Positions 27,273-36,987 of a stretch of 64,000 nt of DNA are shown piece by piece. Made by a program: the position numbers and the translations under genes. The notes beneath the pieces were generated by a model, which worked only from the letters and a program-made list of their open reading frames with translations, had not been told where the DNA came from and ran no database searches. The DNA is taken from contig NZ_JARVSF010000013.1 of NCBI RefSeq assembly GCF_030209355.1, forward strand, positions 62,001-126,000. Direction: 5' to 3'. Numbering within the stretch: the stretch's first letter is position 1; every line of letters begins with the position of its first letter. The stretch is from Pseudarthrobacter sp. fls2-241-R2A-127 (GTDB taxonomy: Bacteria; Actinomycetota; Actinomycetes; Actinomycetales; Micrococcaceae).

Positions 27273-30200
27273 TTGCACCTCAAAAGCCTCACCGTCCGGG
27301 GGTTCAAGTCCTTCGCGTCTGCCACCACCTTCGACTTCGAACCCGGCGTCACCGCCGTCGTGGGTCCCAACGGCTCCGGCAAGTCCAACGTGGTTGACGC
27401 CCTGGCCTGGGTGATGGGCGAGCAAGGGGCCAAGACCCTTCGGGGCGGCAAGATGGAGGATGTCATTTTCGCCGGGACGTCCGGCCGGCCGCCGCTGGGG
27501 CGCGCCCATGTGTCGCTGACCATCGACAACACCGATGGCGCCCTGCCCATCGAGTACAGCGAAGTGACCATCTCGCGGACCCTCTTCCGGACGGGCGGAT
27601 CCGAGTATGCGATCAATGGTGCCGGGTGCCGGCTGCTGGATATCCAGGAATTGTTGTCCGACTCCGGGCTGGGCCGGGAAATGCACGTCATTGTGGGCCA
27701 GGGGCAGCTGGACCGGGTCCTGCACGCCACCCCGGAGGACCGGCGCGGCTTCATCGAGGAGGCCGCCGGCATCCTCAAGCACCGCAGGCGCAAGGAGCGG
27801 ACCGTCCGCAAACTGGAGGCGATGCAGGCCAACCTCCAGCGGCTGACCGACCTCACCGGGGAGATCCGGCGCCAGCTCACGCCCCTCGGAAAGCAGGCGG
27901 AAGTGGCCCGCCGCGCCCAGCGGGTCCAGTTCGATGTCCGGGACGCCCGGGCACGCCTCCTTGCCGATGACCTTGTCCAGCTCCAGCAGGCCCTGGAACA
28001 GGATGTGGCCGACGAAGCCGCACTCAAAGCCCGCCGGACCGCCGTCGAACAGGAACTCGAAGCCGGCCGCAGGCAGCAGGCCGCGATGGAACAGCTGGCC
28101 GCGGAGGCCACGCCCCGGCTCAACGCCGCGCGCGACACCTGGTACCGGCTGTCCACCGCCAGGGAACGGCTCCGTTCCCTGGGCACATTGGCCACGGAAC
28201 GAAGCCGCCTGCTGGGCTCCGACGACGCCCCGGCCCCTTCCGGGCGGGACCCGGAACAACTGGAACGCCAGGCCGCACGGGTGCGGCAGGAGCTGTCCGA
28301 ACTCGAAGCGGACATTGTGCGCCGGCGCGGCGCCCTGGACGCCGCAAGCACCGCCAAAGCCGACGCCGAGCAGGCCGCGCGCGCCGAAGACCAGCGGCTC
28401 ACCGCCCAGTTGAGGGCAGCCGCTGACCGCCGGGAAGGCCTGGCGCGCCTCGCAGGGCAGGTCGCGGCGGCACGGTCACGGGTTGAGTCGGCCCAGGCGG
28501 AGCTGGGCAGGCTCCGCGAATCCCTTGCCGCCGGCACCGAACGGCGCGCCAAGGCACAATCCGAATTCACGGCCCTGGAAAACCAGGTGGCGGGAGTGGA
28601 GGAGGGGGAAGAGTCCCTCGACGCCGAGTATGAGGCCGCCAGCGACGTGCTCGATGCGGTGCTGGGCGACATCGCCGGCCTCAAGAATGCCGTCAACGAA
28701 GGAATCCGCAAACGCGACGCCCTCGCCGCGCGCCTGGAAGCCCTGAAACTCGGCCTGGACCGCAAGGACGGTGCCCGGCACGCTCTGGAGGCCGGGCTCC
28801 CGGGCGTCCGGGGCAGCCTCGCGGCCGCGCTCACGGTGCAGGCCGGTTTCGAGGCGGCAATCGCGGCGGCGCTGGGCCAGTCGTCGGAGGCCATCCTGGT
28901 CCAGGACGCGGACACGGCGGCCGCGGTCCTGCAGGCCCTCAAGGACGACGACGGCGGCCGTGCGGCCCTGCTCCTCGCGTCCGCGGCCGAGGACCAGCCG
29001 CGGGACGCCCTGGACGTGGAGCTTCCGGACGGCGCCCGGTGGGCCGGCGGGCTGGTGGACGGCCCGGCGGTGGAGGTGTCCTTGGTCCGGCACCTGCTGG
29101 CGCAAACCGTGGTCGTCCCCGGCATGGATGGCGCGGCGGCGCTCGTGGCCACGCTGCCCGGCGTCACGGCGGTCACCCGGGAGGGGGATGTGTTTACCGC
29201 CGTCTCGGCGACCGGCGGGTCGGCGAAGGCGCCGTCGCTCCTGGAGGTCCGGGCGGCAGTGGACGACGCCGGGCGCGAACTGTCGGCGGTCACAGCGGAC
29301 CTGGAGCGGAACAGGTTCGCCCTGGCCGCCGCCGAGGCCCGGCGCACCGCGGCGCAGGAGGACGCGGACGCGGCCCTGGAACGGCTGCACGAATCCGATG
29401 CCCGCCTCGCGGCCGTCGCCGAACGCCTGGGCCACCTCAACTCGGTCCTGCGCAGCGCCGTTGGCGAGAGCGGGCGGCTTGCTGCGTCCCTTGCCCGCGC
29501 CGAAGAGAACGTGGCCGCCGAGGAAGAGGCGCTCGCAGCCATCACCGCCCGCCTCGCGGCCGCCCAGGAAGCTCCCGTCGAGGCGGAACCCTCCACCGAA
29601 CAGCGGGACGAGCTGGCGCACGCCGCCTCCGCAGCCCGCGCCGCCGAGGTTGAGGCCCGGTTGTCCCTGCGCAGCGCCGAGGAACAGCTGGCAGCCACTG
29701 GCAACCGGGCGGCCTCACTGGAACGCGCGGCCGCCACTGAACGCCGGGCCCGGGAGGAAGCGGCCGAACGCGCTCGCCGCCGCCGCATCCAGGCCCGGCG
29801 TGCCGCAGCCGTTTCCGCCGGGGTGGGGGTGGCCCTTGGCTACGTGGACGTCTCCGTGGAACTCGCGCGCCACGAACGCGACCTGGCAGAGGAGAACCGG
29901 GAGCTGAGGGACCGCGGACTCCGGGACATCCGGGAATCGAACGACGCCTTGGCCCGTGAACTTGCGGACCTGACTGACAATGTGCACCGCGACGAACTTG
30001 CCAGGGCCCAGCAGCGGGCCAGGATCGAGGCCGTTGAAGCACGTTCGGTGGACGAACTGGGCATCACGCCCGAGGCCTTGGTCGCTGAGTTCGGGCCGCA
30101 CGTCCCGGTTCCGGTGCCTGCGGAGGAATCGGGCGACAAATGGGCTGCCCTGCGTGCTCCGGTCGATGCCGCCGGTGAGGAGATCCGGGACGGCAAACCC

Positions 30201-30860
30201 TACGTGCGCCAGGAACAGGAGAAACGGCTGCGGAAGGCCGAACGCGACCTCGCCAGCCTGGGCAAGGTGAACCCCCTGGCGCTTGAGGAATTCGCGGCGC
30301 TGGAGGAGCGGCACCAGTTCCTCAGCACGCAGCTGGAGGACCTGAAGGCGTCCCGCCGGGACCTGCTGGACATCATTAAAGAAGTGGACGACCGCGTCCA
30401 GCGTGTCTTCGCGGAAGCCTTCGAGGACACTCAGGCCCAGTTCGTCAGGGTTTTTGACCGGCTGTTCCCAGGGGGTGAGGGCCGCCTGGTCCTCACCGAC
30501 CCCACTGACATGCTGACCACGGGCATCGACGTCGAGGCCCGCCCTGCCGGAAAAAAGATCAAACGGCTCTCCCTGCTCTCCGGCGGCGAACGCTCACTCA
30601 CCGCGGTGGCCCTGCTGGTGGCCATCTTCAAGGCCCGGCCGTCTCCGTTCTACGTCATGGACGAGGTGGAGGCGGCGCTGGACGACACCAACCTGGGCCG
30701 CCTGATCACCATTTTCGAGGAACTCCGGGAGTCCAGCCAGCTGATCGTCATCACCCACCAAAAACGGACCATGGAGGTGGCGGACGCGCTCTACGGCGTC
30801 ACCATGCGGGGCGACGGCGTGTCCACCGTGATCAGTCAGCGCCTCGGCGCCGAGGTGTAG
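27273..30860 (+). CDS. smc: Chromosome segregation protein SMC
   Basis: This 1195-residue condensin ATPase has Walker A GPNGSGKSNVVDALAWVMG at residue 32, long Ala/Arg/Glu-rich coiled coils, a hinge around residues 500-660, a second coiled coil, then the ABC signature LSGGERSLTAVALLVAIF and Walker B FYVMDEVEAALDD. The length is normal. It starts with TTG; AGGAGA lies upstream. ftsY follows after about 80 bp, the conserved actinobacterial order. The ole operon is transcribed divergently from the 27046-27272 gap. Confidence 0.96.
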   Translation: MHLKSLTVRGFKSFASATTFDFEPGVTAVVGPNGSGKSNVVDALAWVMGEQGAKTLRGGKMEDVIFAGTSGRPPLGRAHVSLTIDNTDGALPIEYSEVTISRTLFRTGGSEYAINGAGCRLLDIQELLSDSGLGREMHVIVGQGQLDRVLHATPEDRRGFIEEAAGILKHRRRKERTVRKLEAMQANLQRLTDLTGEIRRQLTPLGKQAEVARRAQRVQFDVRDARARLLADDLVQLQQALEQDVADEAALKARRTAVEQELEAGRRQQAAMEQLAAEATPRLNAARDTWYRLSTARERLRSLGTLATERSRLLGSDDAPAPSGRDPEQLERQAARVRQELSELEADIVRRRGALDAASTAKADAEQAARAEDQRLTAQLRAAADRREGLARLAGQVAAARSRVESAQAELGRLRESLAAGTERRAKAQSEFTALENQVAGVEEGEESLDAEYEAASDVLDAVLGDIAGLKNAVNEGIRKRDALAARLEALKLGLDRKDGARHALEAGLPGVRGSLAAALTVQAGFEAAIAAALGQSSEAILVQDADTAAAVLQALKDDDGGRAALLLASAAEDQPRDALDVELPDGARWAGGLVDGPAVEVSLVRHLLAQTVVVPGMDGAAALVATLPGVTAVTREGDVFTAVSATGGSAKAPSLLEVRAAVDDAGRELSAVTADLERNRFALAAAEARRTAAQEDADAALERLHESDARLAAVAERLGHLNSVLRSAVGESGRLAASLARAEENVAAEEEALAAITARLAAAQEAPVEAEPSTEQRDELAHAASAARAAEVEARLSLRSAEEQLAATGNRAASLERAAATERRAREEAAERARRRRIQARRAAAVSAGVGVALGYVDVSVELARHERDLAEENRELRDRGLRDIRESNDALARELADLTDNVHRDELARAQQRARIEAVEARSVDELGITPEALVAEFGPHVPVPVPAEESGDKWAALRAPVDAAGEEIRDGKPYVRQEQEKRLRKAERDLASLGKVNPLALEEFAALEERHQFLSTQLEDLKASRRDLLDIIKEVDDRVQRVFAEAFEDTQAQFVRVFDRLFPGGEGRLVLTDPTDMLTTGIDVEARPAGKKIKRLSLLSGGERSLTAVALLVAIFKARPSPFYVMDEVEAALDDTNLGRLITIFEELRESSQLIVITHQKRTMEVADALYGVTMRGDGVSTVISQRLGAEV

Positions 30861-30943
30861 CAGCCATACCAGGCGGCATCGGAGCAGGTCAGGTGCCCTG
30901 CCGGCGCCCGAACCGGGCGGACCGCGTATGAGAAGCTAGGGGA

Positions 30944-32149
30944 GTGAATGACATCCTTCCCATTGTCCTGTCCATCCTTGCTGCCCTGGTGGTCATCGGC
31001 GGGCTGATCCCGGTCCTGATCAAGACGCGGAGGAACATCACCCGGTACCCGGACACCCGGGACGCCAACGATCCTGCGGTCCGCTCCGGGGGCGGCACGG
31101 CAGTGCAGGACAGCACCGGCACCATCGAGCGGGGGGCACCCGGTGAGGCCGGCCCCGACCTTGTTGACACCACCACCGTCCCGGACGATGCAGCCGGACT
31201 CGAAACCATCCCGGTCGAAACCCCGCTGCCGGTCGCAGGGCGCCTCACCAGGCTGCGGGAGCGGCTGGTCCGCTCCAACAACATCATGGGCAAGGGCCTG
31301 CTGGCCCTCCTGTCCAGCGACCGGATCGACGAGAGCGTCTGGGACGAGGTAGAGGAAACACTCCTGCTCGCCGACCTGGGCACCGAACCGACCATGCAGC
31401 TGGTGGATGCACTCCGGGAGCGGGTCAAGGTGCTCGGCACCAGGACCCCCGAACACGTCAAGGCCATGCTCCGCGAAGAACTCATCAAGCTGGTCGATCC
31501 CACCATGGACCGCAGCCTGCATGTTGAGCGGCATGCGGACAAGCCGGCCGTCATGATGGTGGTGGGCGTCAACGGCGTCGGAAAGACCACCACCGTGGGC
31601 AAGCTGGCCCGGGTACTGGTGGCCGAGGACAAGGACGTCCTGCTGGGGGCGGCCGACACCTTCCGGGCCGCCGCCGCCGAGCAGCTGGCAACGTGGGGCC
31701 AGCGCGTTGGCGTCCCCACGGTCAAGTCCGACATCGACGGCGCGGACCCTGCGTCGGTCGCCTACGAAGCGGTGAAGGCCGGCATCGAGCAGGAAGTCGA
31801 CGTCGTCATGATCGACACCGCGGGCCGCCTGCAGAACAAGGTGGGCCTGATGGACGAGCTGGGCAAGGTCAAGCGCGTAGTGGAGAAGCTGGCCGAAGTG
31901 GACGAGGTCCTGCTGGTCCTGGACGCAACCACCGGCCAGAACGGCCTGAACCAGGCGAGGGTCTTCTCCGAGGTGGTCAACATCACCGGCATCGTGCTGA
32001 CCAAGCTTGACGGAACCGCCAAGGGCGGCATCGTCGTCGCCATCCAGAAGACGCTGGGCGTCCCCGTGAAGCTCATCGGACTGGGCGAAGGCGCGGACGA
32101 CCTGGCTCCGTTCGACACCGAAGGCTTCGTCGACGCGCTGCTGAACTAG
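30944..32149 (+). CDS. ftsY: Signal recognition particle receptor FtsY
   Basis: FtsY docks ribosome-SRP complexes at the membrane. The 401-residue protein starts with GTG and has an N-terminal membrane segment (about residues 4-26, ILPIVLSILAALVVIGGLIPVLI), a short acidic linker, the N domain, then the GTPase G domain: VVGVNGVGKTTTVGKLARVL, DTFRAAAAEQL, VMIDTAGRL and TKLDGTAKGG. The true membrane anchor is typical of actinobacterial FtsY. It is followed by a very long perfect-type hairpin. Confidence 0.95.
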   Translation: MNDILPIVLSILAALVVIGGLIPVLIKTRRNITRYPDTRDANDPAVRSGGGTAVQDSTGTIERGAPGEAGPDLVDTTTVPDDAAGLETIPVETPLPVAGRLTRLRERLVRSNNIMGKGLLALLSSDRIDESVWDEVEETLLLADLGTEPTMQLVDALRERVKVLGTRTPEHVKAMLREELIKLVDPTMDRSLHVERHADKPAVMMVVGVNGVGKTTTVGKLARVLVAEDKDVLLGAADTFRAAAAEQLATWGQRVGVPTVKSDIDGADPASVAYEAVKAGIEQEVDVVMIDTAGRLQNKVGLMDELGKVKRVVEKLAEVDEVLLVLDATTGQNGLNQARVFSEVVNITGIVLTKLDGTAKGGIVVAIQKTLGVPVKLIGLGEGADDLAPFDTEGFVDALLN

Positions 32150-32164
32150 CTGCCCGCCCGACTG

Positions 32165-32214
32165 GCTCGCATTTGTTGTCGTTTTGAGCCCTCAAAATGA
32201 CAACAAATGCGAGC
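32165..32214. terminator. 24-bp inverted repeat between ftsY and the MFS gene
   Basis: The arms 32165-32188 and 32191-32214 pair over 24 bp with one mismatch (a G-U in RNA) and a 2-nt centre; the core is TTGTTGTC-G-TTTTGAG. It lies between convergent ends and would fold in either transcript, so I call it a bidirectional terminator. It directly abuts the stop codon of the MFS gene. The A/T-rich stem is unlike the GC-rich terminators elsewhere in the window. Confidence 0.7.
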
Positions 32215-33455
32215 TAGTTGGGTTTAACCCGGAGGGTTTCCCGGGTGGGCAGCCACCCGACGGCGGCCAGCAGCATCGTGGCGCCCGTGACCCCGAACGC
32301 CCAGCCGAATCCCAGTCCGTCCGCAAGCAGGCCCGCCGCGACCGGTCCAACGATCGCTCCGACGTCCGACGTCATCTGGTACACGGCCAGCACCTTGCCG
32401 CCGGAGCGTCCGCTGCCGATCACGTCCGCCACTGCGGCCTGCTGCGCGGGACCGAAAAGGCCGGATCCGACGCCGGCCAGCGTCGACGCCGCGAGGAACC
32501 AGGGCAGATCGTGGGTGATGCCGATCGACGCTGTTGACAGGCCGGCCACCACCAGCCCGGAAATCATCATGGGCTTTCGTCCCAGGGAGTCCGCCAGGCG
32601 CCCCGAGAAAGTCAGGGCGGCCGCGTTGCCCGCGGCGAACACTGCCAAGGCGAGGCCCGCCGCCTGCGGGCCCGCCCCGAACGCGGCCGCGGCGAACAAG
32701 GGGACAGTTGCCATCCGGACGCCGAAGGTGGCCCAACCGTTGGCAAAGCTGGACAGGAGCGCCGACCGGTACGTCCCGGCCGCCAGGGCATCGCCGAAGC
32801 GCATGTCCGGTGCGCGTTCCCGGACCTCGCCGGCGCCCTGGCGCTGATGGCTCAACTGGGTCTGCACCACGAACGCGGCCACGAGCAGGGCACCGGCGTA
32901 CGCCAGGAACGGAACCCGAAGGCCCAGCCCGGCCAGCAGCCCGCCCACGATGGGGCCGCAGACGTTCCCGATCAGGAACGCCGATGCGTAGGCCCCGGAG
33001 ACCCTGCCCCTGCTCTGGGGCGGCGCCAGCCTTATCACCAGGGCCATCGAGGCCACCGTGAACATCACTGACCCCGCCCCGCCCAGGCCCCGGAACAACA
33101 GCAGCTGCCAGTAGTCCTGGGCAAAGGCGCACGCTGCCGTGGACAGTGCCACGATCAGGAGCCCGGCAACGTAGACGGGCCGTTCGCCCCGCTTTCCGAT
33201 CAGGGCGCCGCCGGCCGGAGCAAACGCCAGGCGCATGAACGCGAAGATCGCCACGATGACTGCCGCCTCCGTGTTTCCCACCCCAAAGGTTGTTGCGAAT
33301 TGCGGCAATACGGGGGCAACAAGCCCGAATCCAAGGGCGATGAGGAACGCTGCGGCCAGCATCACCTTGATGTCCCGCGGAAGCTTCTCCCGTTGCGGCC
33401 TGATACGGGCCAAGATCCTTGCGGTGGCGCCGTTTACCGGGGGTGGTGCCGTCAT
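32214..33455 (-). CDS. Major facilitator superfamily transporter
   Basis: This 413-residue protein has about 12 hydrophobic segments and MFS signatures: GGALIGKRGERPVYVAGLL (loop 2-3 motif A type, G-x3-GKRG-x2-P) and the matching second-half motif FSGRLADSLGRKPMMISGL. The layout resembles DHA1 drug-exporter-type carriers. The substrate is unknown. AAGGA lies about 10 nt before the ATG. Its promoter region is shared with the divergent amtB. Confidence 0.85.
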   Translation of the reverse strand: MTAPPPVNGATARILARIRPQREKLPRDIKVMLAAAFLIALGFGLVAPVLPQFATTFGVGNTEAAVIVAIFAFMRLAFAPAGGALIGKRGERPVYVAGLLIVALSTAACAFAQDYWQLLLFRGLGGAGSVMFTVASMALVIRLAPPQSRGRVSGAYASAFLIGNVCGPIVGGLLAGLGLRVPFLAYAGALLVAAFVVQTQLSHQRQGAGEVRERAPDMRFGDALAAGTYRSALLSSFANGWATFGVRMATVPLFAAAAFGAGPQAAGLALAVFAAGNAAALTFSGRLADSLGRKPMMISGLVVAGLSTASIGITHDLPWFLAASTLAGVGSGLFGPAQQAAVADVIGSGRSGGKVLAVYQMTSDVGAIVGPVAAGLLADGLGFGWAFGVTGATMLLAAVGWLPTRETLRVKPN

Positions 33456-33504
33456 GGTGCTGAAGTCCTTGCTGGAAAGGGAGCCGGGTGGCTGCGCGAG
33501 TGCG

Positions 33505-33520
33505 GAAACATAACCGTAAC
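33505..33520. promoter_or_regulatory. GlnR-like half-sites in the MFS-amtB intergenic region
   Basis: GAAAC-N6-GTAAC at 33505-33520 uses the two half-sites of the actinobacterial GlnR box (GTnAC and GAAAC, 6-nt spacing), but in reversed order. A further GTTAC-N6-CAAAA lies at about 33613-33628, nearer amtB. The 33456-33680 gap holds nothing else I recognise. Nitrogen control of amtB is expected biologically; the site assignment is tentative. Confidence 0.3.
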
Positions 33521-33680
33521 AAGGCGGATATGCACCATTTACTTCCTAGAGGTTGTTGTAACAGGCCCGCAATCTAAATCCTCCGCGGCCGAAACAAGCC
33601 AACGACACACTCGTTACAGGACGCAAAAAGGCGTTGGCAGGCGGACAAGTCCGCACCAAAAGCAAGAGAGGACGTAGGCC

Positions 33681-35036
33681 ATGGAACTCACCGCAGGTCT
33701 CGTTTGGCTCCTGGTTGCGGCAGCACTCGTGCTGTTCATGACCCCGGGCCTGGCATTCTTTTATGGCGGCATGACGCGCGCCAAGTCGGCACTGAACATG
33801 ATGATGATGAGCTTCGTCGCCATCGGCACGGTCGGTATCACGTGGGTGTTGTGGGGCGCCTCCATGTCCACGAGCAACGAGGACAACTTCTTCCAGATCT
33901 TCGCCAACCCGTTCAGCCACTTTGGCCTTCACAACTTCACGGATCCGGCAGACCTGCTGAAGGTAGGCTACGCCGCAACCTTCGCGATCATCACAGTCGC
34001 ACTGATCTCCGGTGCCGTCGCTGACCGCGCCAAGTTCTCTGCCTGGGTGATCTTCACGCCGATCTGGGCCACGCTGGTCTACGCGCCGCTGGCGTTCATG
34101 GTGTGGGGCGGCGGCCTGTTCTCCAAGGACGGCTGGTTCGGCCAGACCTTCGCTCCGGTCATCGACTTCGCCGGAGGCACCGTGGTGCACATCAACGCCG
34201 GTGTTGCCGGCCTGGTGCTGGTGCTGATCATTGGCAACCGGAAGGGCTTCGGCAAGGACCCGAACCACCGCCCGCACAACATTCCGTTCGTCATGCTCGG
34301 TGCAGCCATCCTGTGGTTCGGCTGGTTCGGGTTCAACGCCGGCGCCGCCGCCACCGTGGAGCAGGCCGGCCTGATCTGGATCAACACCCTGGCAGCCCCG
34401 GCCGCCGCGATGCTGGGCTGGCTCGCCGTGGAACGCATCCGCGACGGACACCCCACCTCGCTTGGTGCCGCTTCAGGTGTGGTTGCCGGCCTGGTCGCCA
34501 TCACCCCCGCCTGCGCCAACGTCTCACCGCTCGGTGCGATCGCCCTGGGCGTCGTCGCCGGCATCGCCTCGGCCCTGGCGGTCGGCCTGAAGTTCAAGCT
34601 CGGCTATGACGACTCACTGGATGTCGTGGGCGTCCACCTCGTCGCAGGTGTTATCGGAACCGTCGCCATCGGCTTCCTCGCCACCCCCGACCAGGGTGCA
34701 GCCGGCCTGTTCTACGGCGGCGGCGCCACCCAGCTGGTGGCCCAGGTCCTGGCAGCACTGTTCTCCATCGCCTTCACCGGGGTGATGACCCTGATCATCG
34801 CCTACCCGATCCACAAGGCCATGGGCTTCCGCATCTCCGAGCACCAGGAAATCGCCGGTGCAGACCTCAGCCTGCACGCCGAGACTGCCTACGAGTTCGG
34901 TGTCGGCGGCCACGGTGGCAGCTTCCAGCCGCTGCACGACATGGTGATGGGCAAGACCCAGGCGGACAACCGGGAATCCGCAACCGGAGCACAGAAGGCA
35001 CAGCCGGCAACAGGCAAGGAAAGTGTGGGGGCATGA
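33681..35036 (+). CDS. amtB: Ammonium transporter
   Basis: This 451-residue Amt-family channel has about 11 membrane segments. Visible family features are FYGGMTRAKSALNMMMMSF, DFAGGTVVHINAGVAGLVL (first pore His), HNIPFVMLGAAILWFGWFGFNAG, and DVVGVHLVAGVIGTVAIG (second pore His). A hydrophilic Gln/Ala-rich tail of about 50 residues follows the last helix. The stop overlaps the glnK ATG (ATGA), the classic amtB-glnK coupling in which GlnK plugs the channel under nitrogen excess. Confidence 0.95.
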   Translation: MELTAGLVWLLVAAALVLFMTPGLAFFYGGMTRAKSALNMMMMSFVAIGTVGITWVLWGASMSTSNEDNFFQIFANPFSHFGLHNFTDPADLLKVGYAATFAIITVALISGAVADRAKFSAWVIFTPIWATLVYAPLAFMVWGGGLFSKDGWFGQTFAPVIDFAGGTVVHINAGVAGLVLVLIIGNRKGFGKDPNHRPHNIPFVMLGAAILWFGWFGFNAGAAATVEQAGLIWINTLAAPAAAMLGWLAVERIRDGHPTSLGAASGVVAGLVAITPACANVSPLGAIALGVVAGIASALAVGLKFKLGYDDSLDVVGVHLVAGVIGTVAIGFLATPDQGAAGLFYGGGATQLVAQVLAALFSIAFTGVMTLIIAYPIHKAMGFRISEHQEIAGADLSLHAETAYEFGVGGHGGSFQPLHDMVMGKTQADNRESATGAQKAQPATGKESVGA

Positions 35037-35371
35037 AACTGATCACTGCAATCGTCAGGCCGGAGAAGCTCGAAGCCATCCGGGAAGGACTGGAAGCCTA
35101 CGGCGTGCAGGGGCTCACCGTAAGCGCGGCCAGCGGCTACGGACGCCAGCGCGGCTACACCGAGGTGTACCGCGGGGCCGAATACAATGTGGACCTTCTT
35201 CCCAAGATCCGCGTCGAAGTCCTGGCCACCGACGAACAGTCTGACGACATCCTGGACGTGATCATCGCCAGCTCCAACACCGGCCGGGCCGGGGACGGCA
35301 AGGTCTGGACCATCGACGTCCACGAAGCAGTGCGGGTCCGGACCGGAGAGCGCGGAGTAGCCGCCATCTAG
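35033..35371 (+). CDS. glnK: PII nitrogen regulatory protein
   Basis: This 112-residue PII protein begins MKLITAIVRPEKLEAIREGL and has the T-loop GYGRQRGYTEVYRGAEYNVDLLPK, including the modifiable tyrosine near residue 51, and the signature NTGRAGDGKVW. In actinobacteria that tyrosine is adenylylated by GlnD. glnD, usually the third gene of this operon, is absent here; a terminator follows directly. Confidence 0.95.
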   Translation: MKLITAIVRPEKLEAIREGLEAYGVQGLTVSAASGYGRQRGYTEVYRGAEYNVDLLPKIRVEVLATDEQSDDILDVIIASSNTGRAGDGKVWTIDVHEAVRVRTGERGVAAI

Positions 35372-35416
35372 GCGGGACGCACCGTTCCTGTGGTCAGGAA
35401 CACCTGAACGCAGAAC

Positions 35417-35455
35417 CACGGCGGGCGGGAACCGAAAGGGTTCCCGCCCGCCGTG
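35417..35455. terminator. Terminator between glnK and the convergent G6PDH gene
   Basis: A perfect 17-bp stem (35417-35433 with 35439-35455, CACGGCGGGCGGGAACC) with a 5-nt loop lies between convergent genes. There is no clear T run, as is common for high-GC actinobacterial terminators. Confidence 0.7.
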
Positions 35456-35484
35456 AGTCGTTTAGGGCTGGTGCCGGGGCCCGG

Positions 35485-36903
35485 TCAGTCTCCGGTGCCC
35501 GCGCCGGTCCCGCGGTTGGTGGGCCAGGACGCCGGGCCGGCCGAACCGGCGTCGTACTCCTCCAACGGCACTTCATCCGCCGCCCACGCCTTGAGTACGG
35601 GTTCCACGATCCGCCAGCAGTCCTCCGCCGTGTCGCTGCGGACGGACAGCAACGGGTCTCCGGTCAGGACGCCCTCCAGCACTTCCCCGTACGGCAACAG
35701 GTCGGAGGCACTCAATTCCGCCTCCAGGGTGACCCGGCCCAGGCTGAAGATGTTCCCCGGGCCGTTGACGTCGACGTCGAACTCCAACGTGTCGGGACCA
35801 AACCCGATCCGCAGCTGGTTGGGGGAGTCCACCCCCGTGAAGCCCCGGGGCAGGTGGGGTACGGGCAGGAAGGTGACCACCGCTTCCTTGCGCTTATCGC
35901 CCAGCGCCTTCCCGGAGCGCAGGATGAACGGCACGCCCTGCCAGCGCCAGTTGTCGATGTCCACCTGGATCTCCCCAAGGGTCTCCGTTCCCCGGCCGGC
36001 GTCCACCCCCTCTTCCTTCACGTAGTCCGGGACGGCCTTTCCTGCAATTGATCCCGCCGTGTAGCGCGCCCTGCGGGTGGTGTCAGTAAACGGGGCGCGG
36101 ACGCTGCTGGCCCGAAGCACGCTGGACACGGCGTCGCGGAGGTCCCGCTCGCCAATAGTTGCGGGCGGCTCGATCGCCATGAGGGCCATGACCTCCAGCA
36201 GGTGGCTCTGGATCATGTCGCGGAGGGCGCCGGCACCGTCGTAGTACCGGGCGCGGCCCTCGAGCGCCAGGTCCTCGTCGAAGAAGATCTCCACTTTCTC
36301 CACGTGCTGCCGGTTCCATACCGGCTCCAGGAAGTTGTTGGCAAACCGCAGGCCCAGGAGGTTGAGCACCGTCGCCTTGCCCAGGAAGTGGTCCACGCGG
36401 TGGATGTGGTCCTCCGGAACCAGGCGCGCCAGTGTGCGGTTCAAGGAGCGCGCCGATTCCTCGCTGGAGCCGAACGGCTTCTCCATGACCAGCCGGGTTC
36501 CCTCCGGAACCTCTTCCGGCTGGAGCGTTTCGCAAGCCTGCTGGCTGATGCGGGGCGGAAGCGCAAAGTAGACGGCCACAGGTCCTTTGAGCCCCGCCAG
36601 CAACGATGCCAGGGCCCCCTTGGCCGTGACATCCACCTGGTGGTACTCCGTCTCCTTCCTGATCGACTCGAGGGCTTCCTTGCCCGGCCCGTCCGCCGAG
36701 CCGGCTGCGGCGTCGAACGAAGACCGGACCCGCTCCTGCCACTGTTCCGGGGTCCACGGATCCGATCCGGCACCCAGCAGCCGGAGTCCTTCGGCACGCC
36801 CGGCCGCCGCCAGCCGGGCAAGGCCGGGAAGGAGGAGCCGGCCGGTGAGGTCGCCCGAGGCGCCGAGGATGAGCAAGGTTTGTACAGATGTTTGGCTCGT
36901 CAT
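35485..36903 (-). CDS. Glucose-6-phosphate dehydrogenase family protein
   Basis: This 472-residue protein has the G6PDH NADP motif LLILGASGDLTGRLLLPGL at residues 10-28, EKPFGSS, the substrate/catalytic motif RVDHFLGKATVLNLLGLRFAN, and VQVD-like and FILRSGKAL segments. It is somewhat shorter than typical Zwf and stands alone, without opcA, tal or tkt neighbours. It may therefore be a second G6PDH paralogue rather than the main pentose-phosphate enzyme. The ffh gene diverges 84 bp upstream. Confidence 0.82.
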   Translation of the reverse strand: MTSQTSVQTLLILGASGDLTGRLLLPGLARLAAAGRAEGLRLLGAGSDPWTPEQWQERVRSSFDAAAGSADGPGKEALESIRKETEYHQVDVTAKGALASLLAGLKGPVAVYFALPPRISQQACETLQPEEVPEGTRLVMEKPFGSSEESARSLNRTLARLVPEDHIHRVDHFLGKATVLNLLGLRFANNFLEPVWNRQHVEKVEIFFDEDLALEGRARYYDGAGALRDMIQSHLLEVMALMAIEPPATIGERDLRDAVSSVLRASSVRAPFTDTTRRARYTAGSIAGKAVPDYVKEEGVDAGRGTETLGEIQVDIDNWRWQGVPFILRSGKALGDKRKEAVVTFLPVPHLPRGFTGVDSPNQLRIGFGPDTLEFDVDVNGPGNIFSLGRVTLEAELSASDLLPYGEVLEGVLTGDPLLSVRSDTAEDCWRIVEPVLKAWAADEVPLEEYDAGSAGPASWPTNRGTGAGTGD

Positions 36904-36987
36904 TTTGCCAGCATGCCATCTGACGTGGCTGACTTGATACCCTTGGTAGTCGAGTCCCGATCATCTCTTGAAAGAAGTTCACGGCGC

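Noticed and set aside
27245..29788. 847-codon minus-strand frame inside smc
   Set aside because: Ser/Arg/Ala-only composition, antisense to the SMC coiled coil.
36202..36987. N-terminal extension of ffh
   Set aside because: Antisense to the G6PDH gene; Ffh homology begins at FNSLSDRL.
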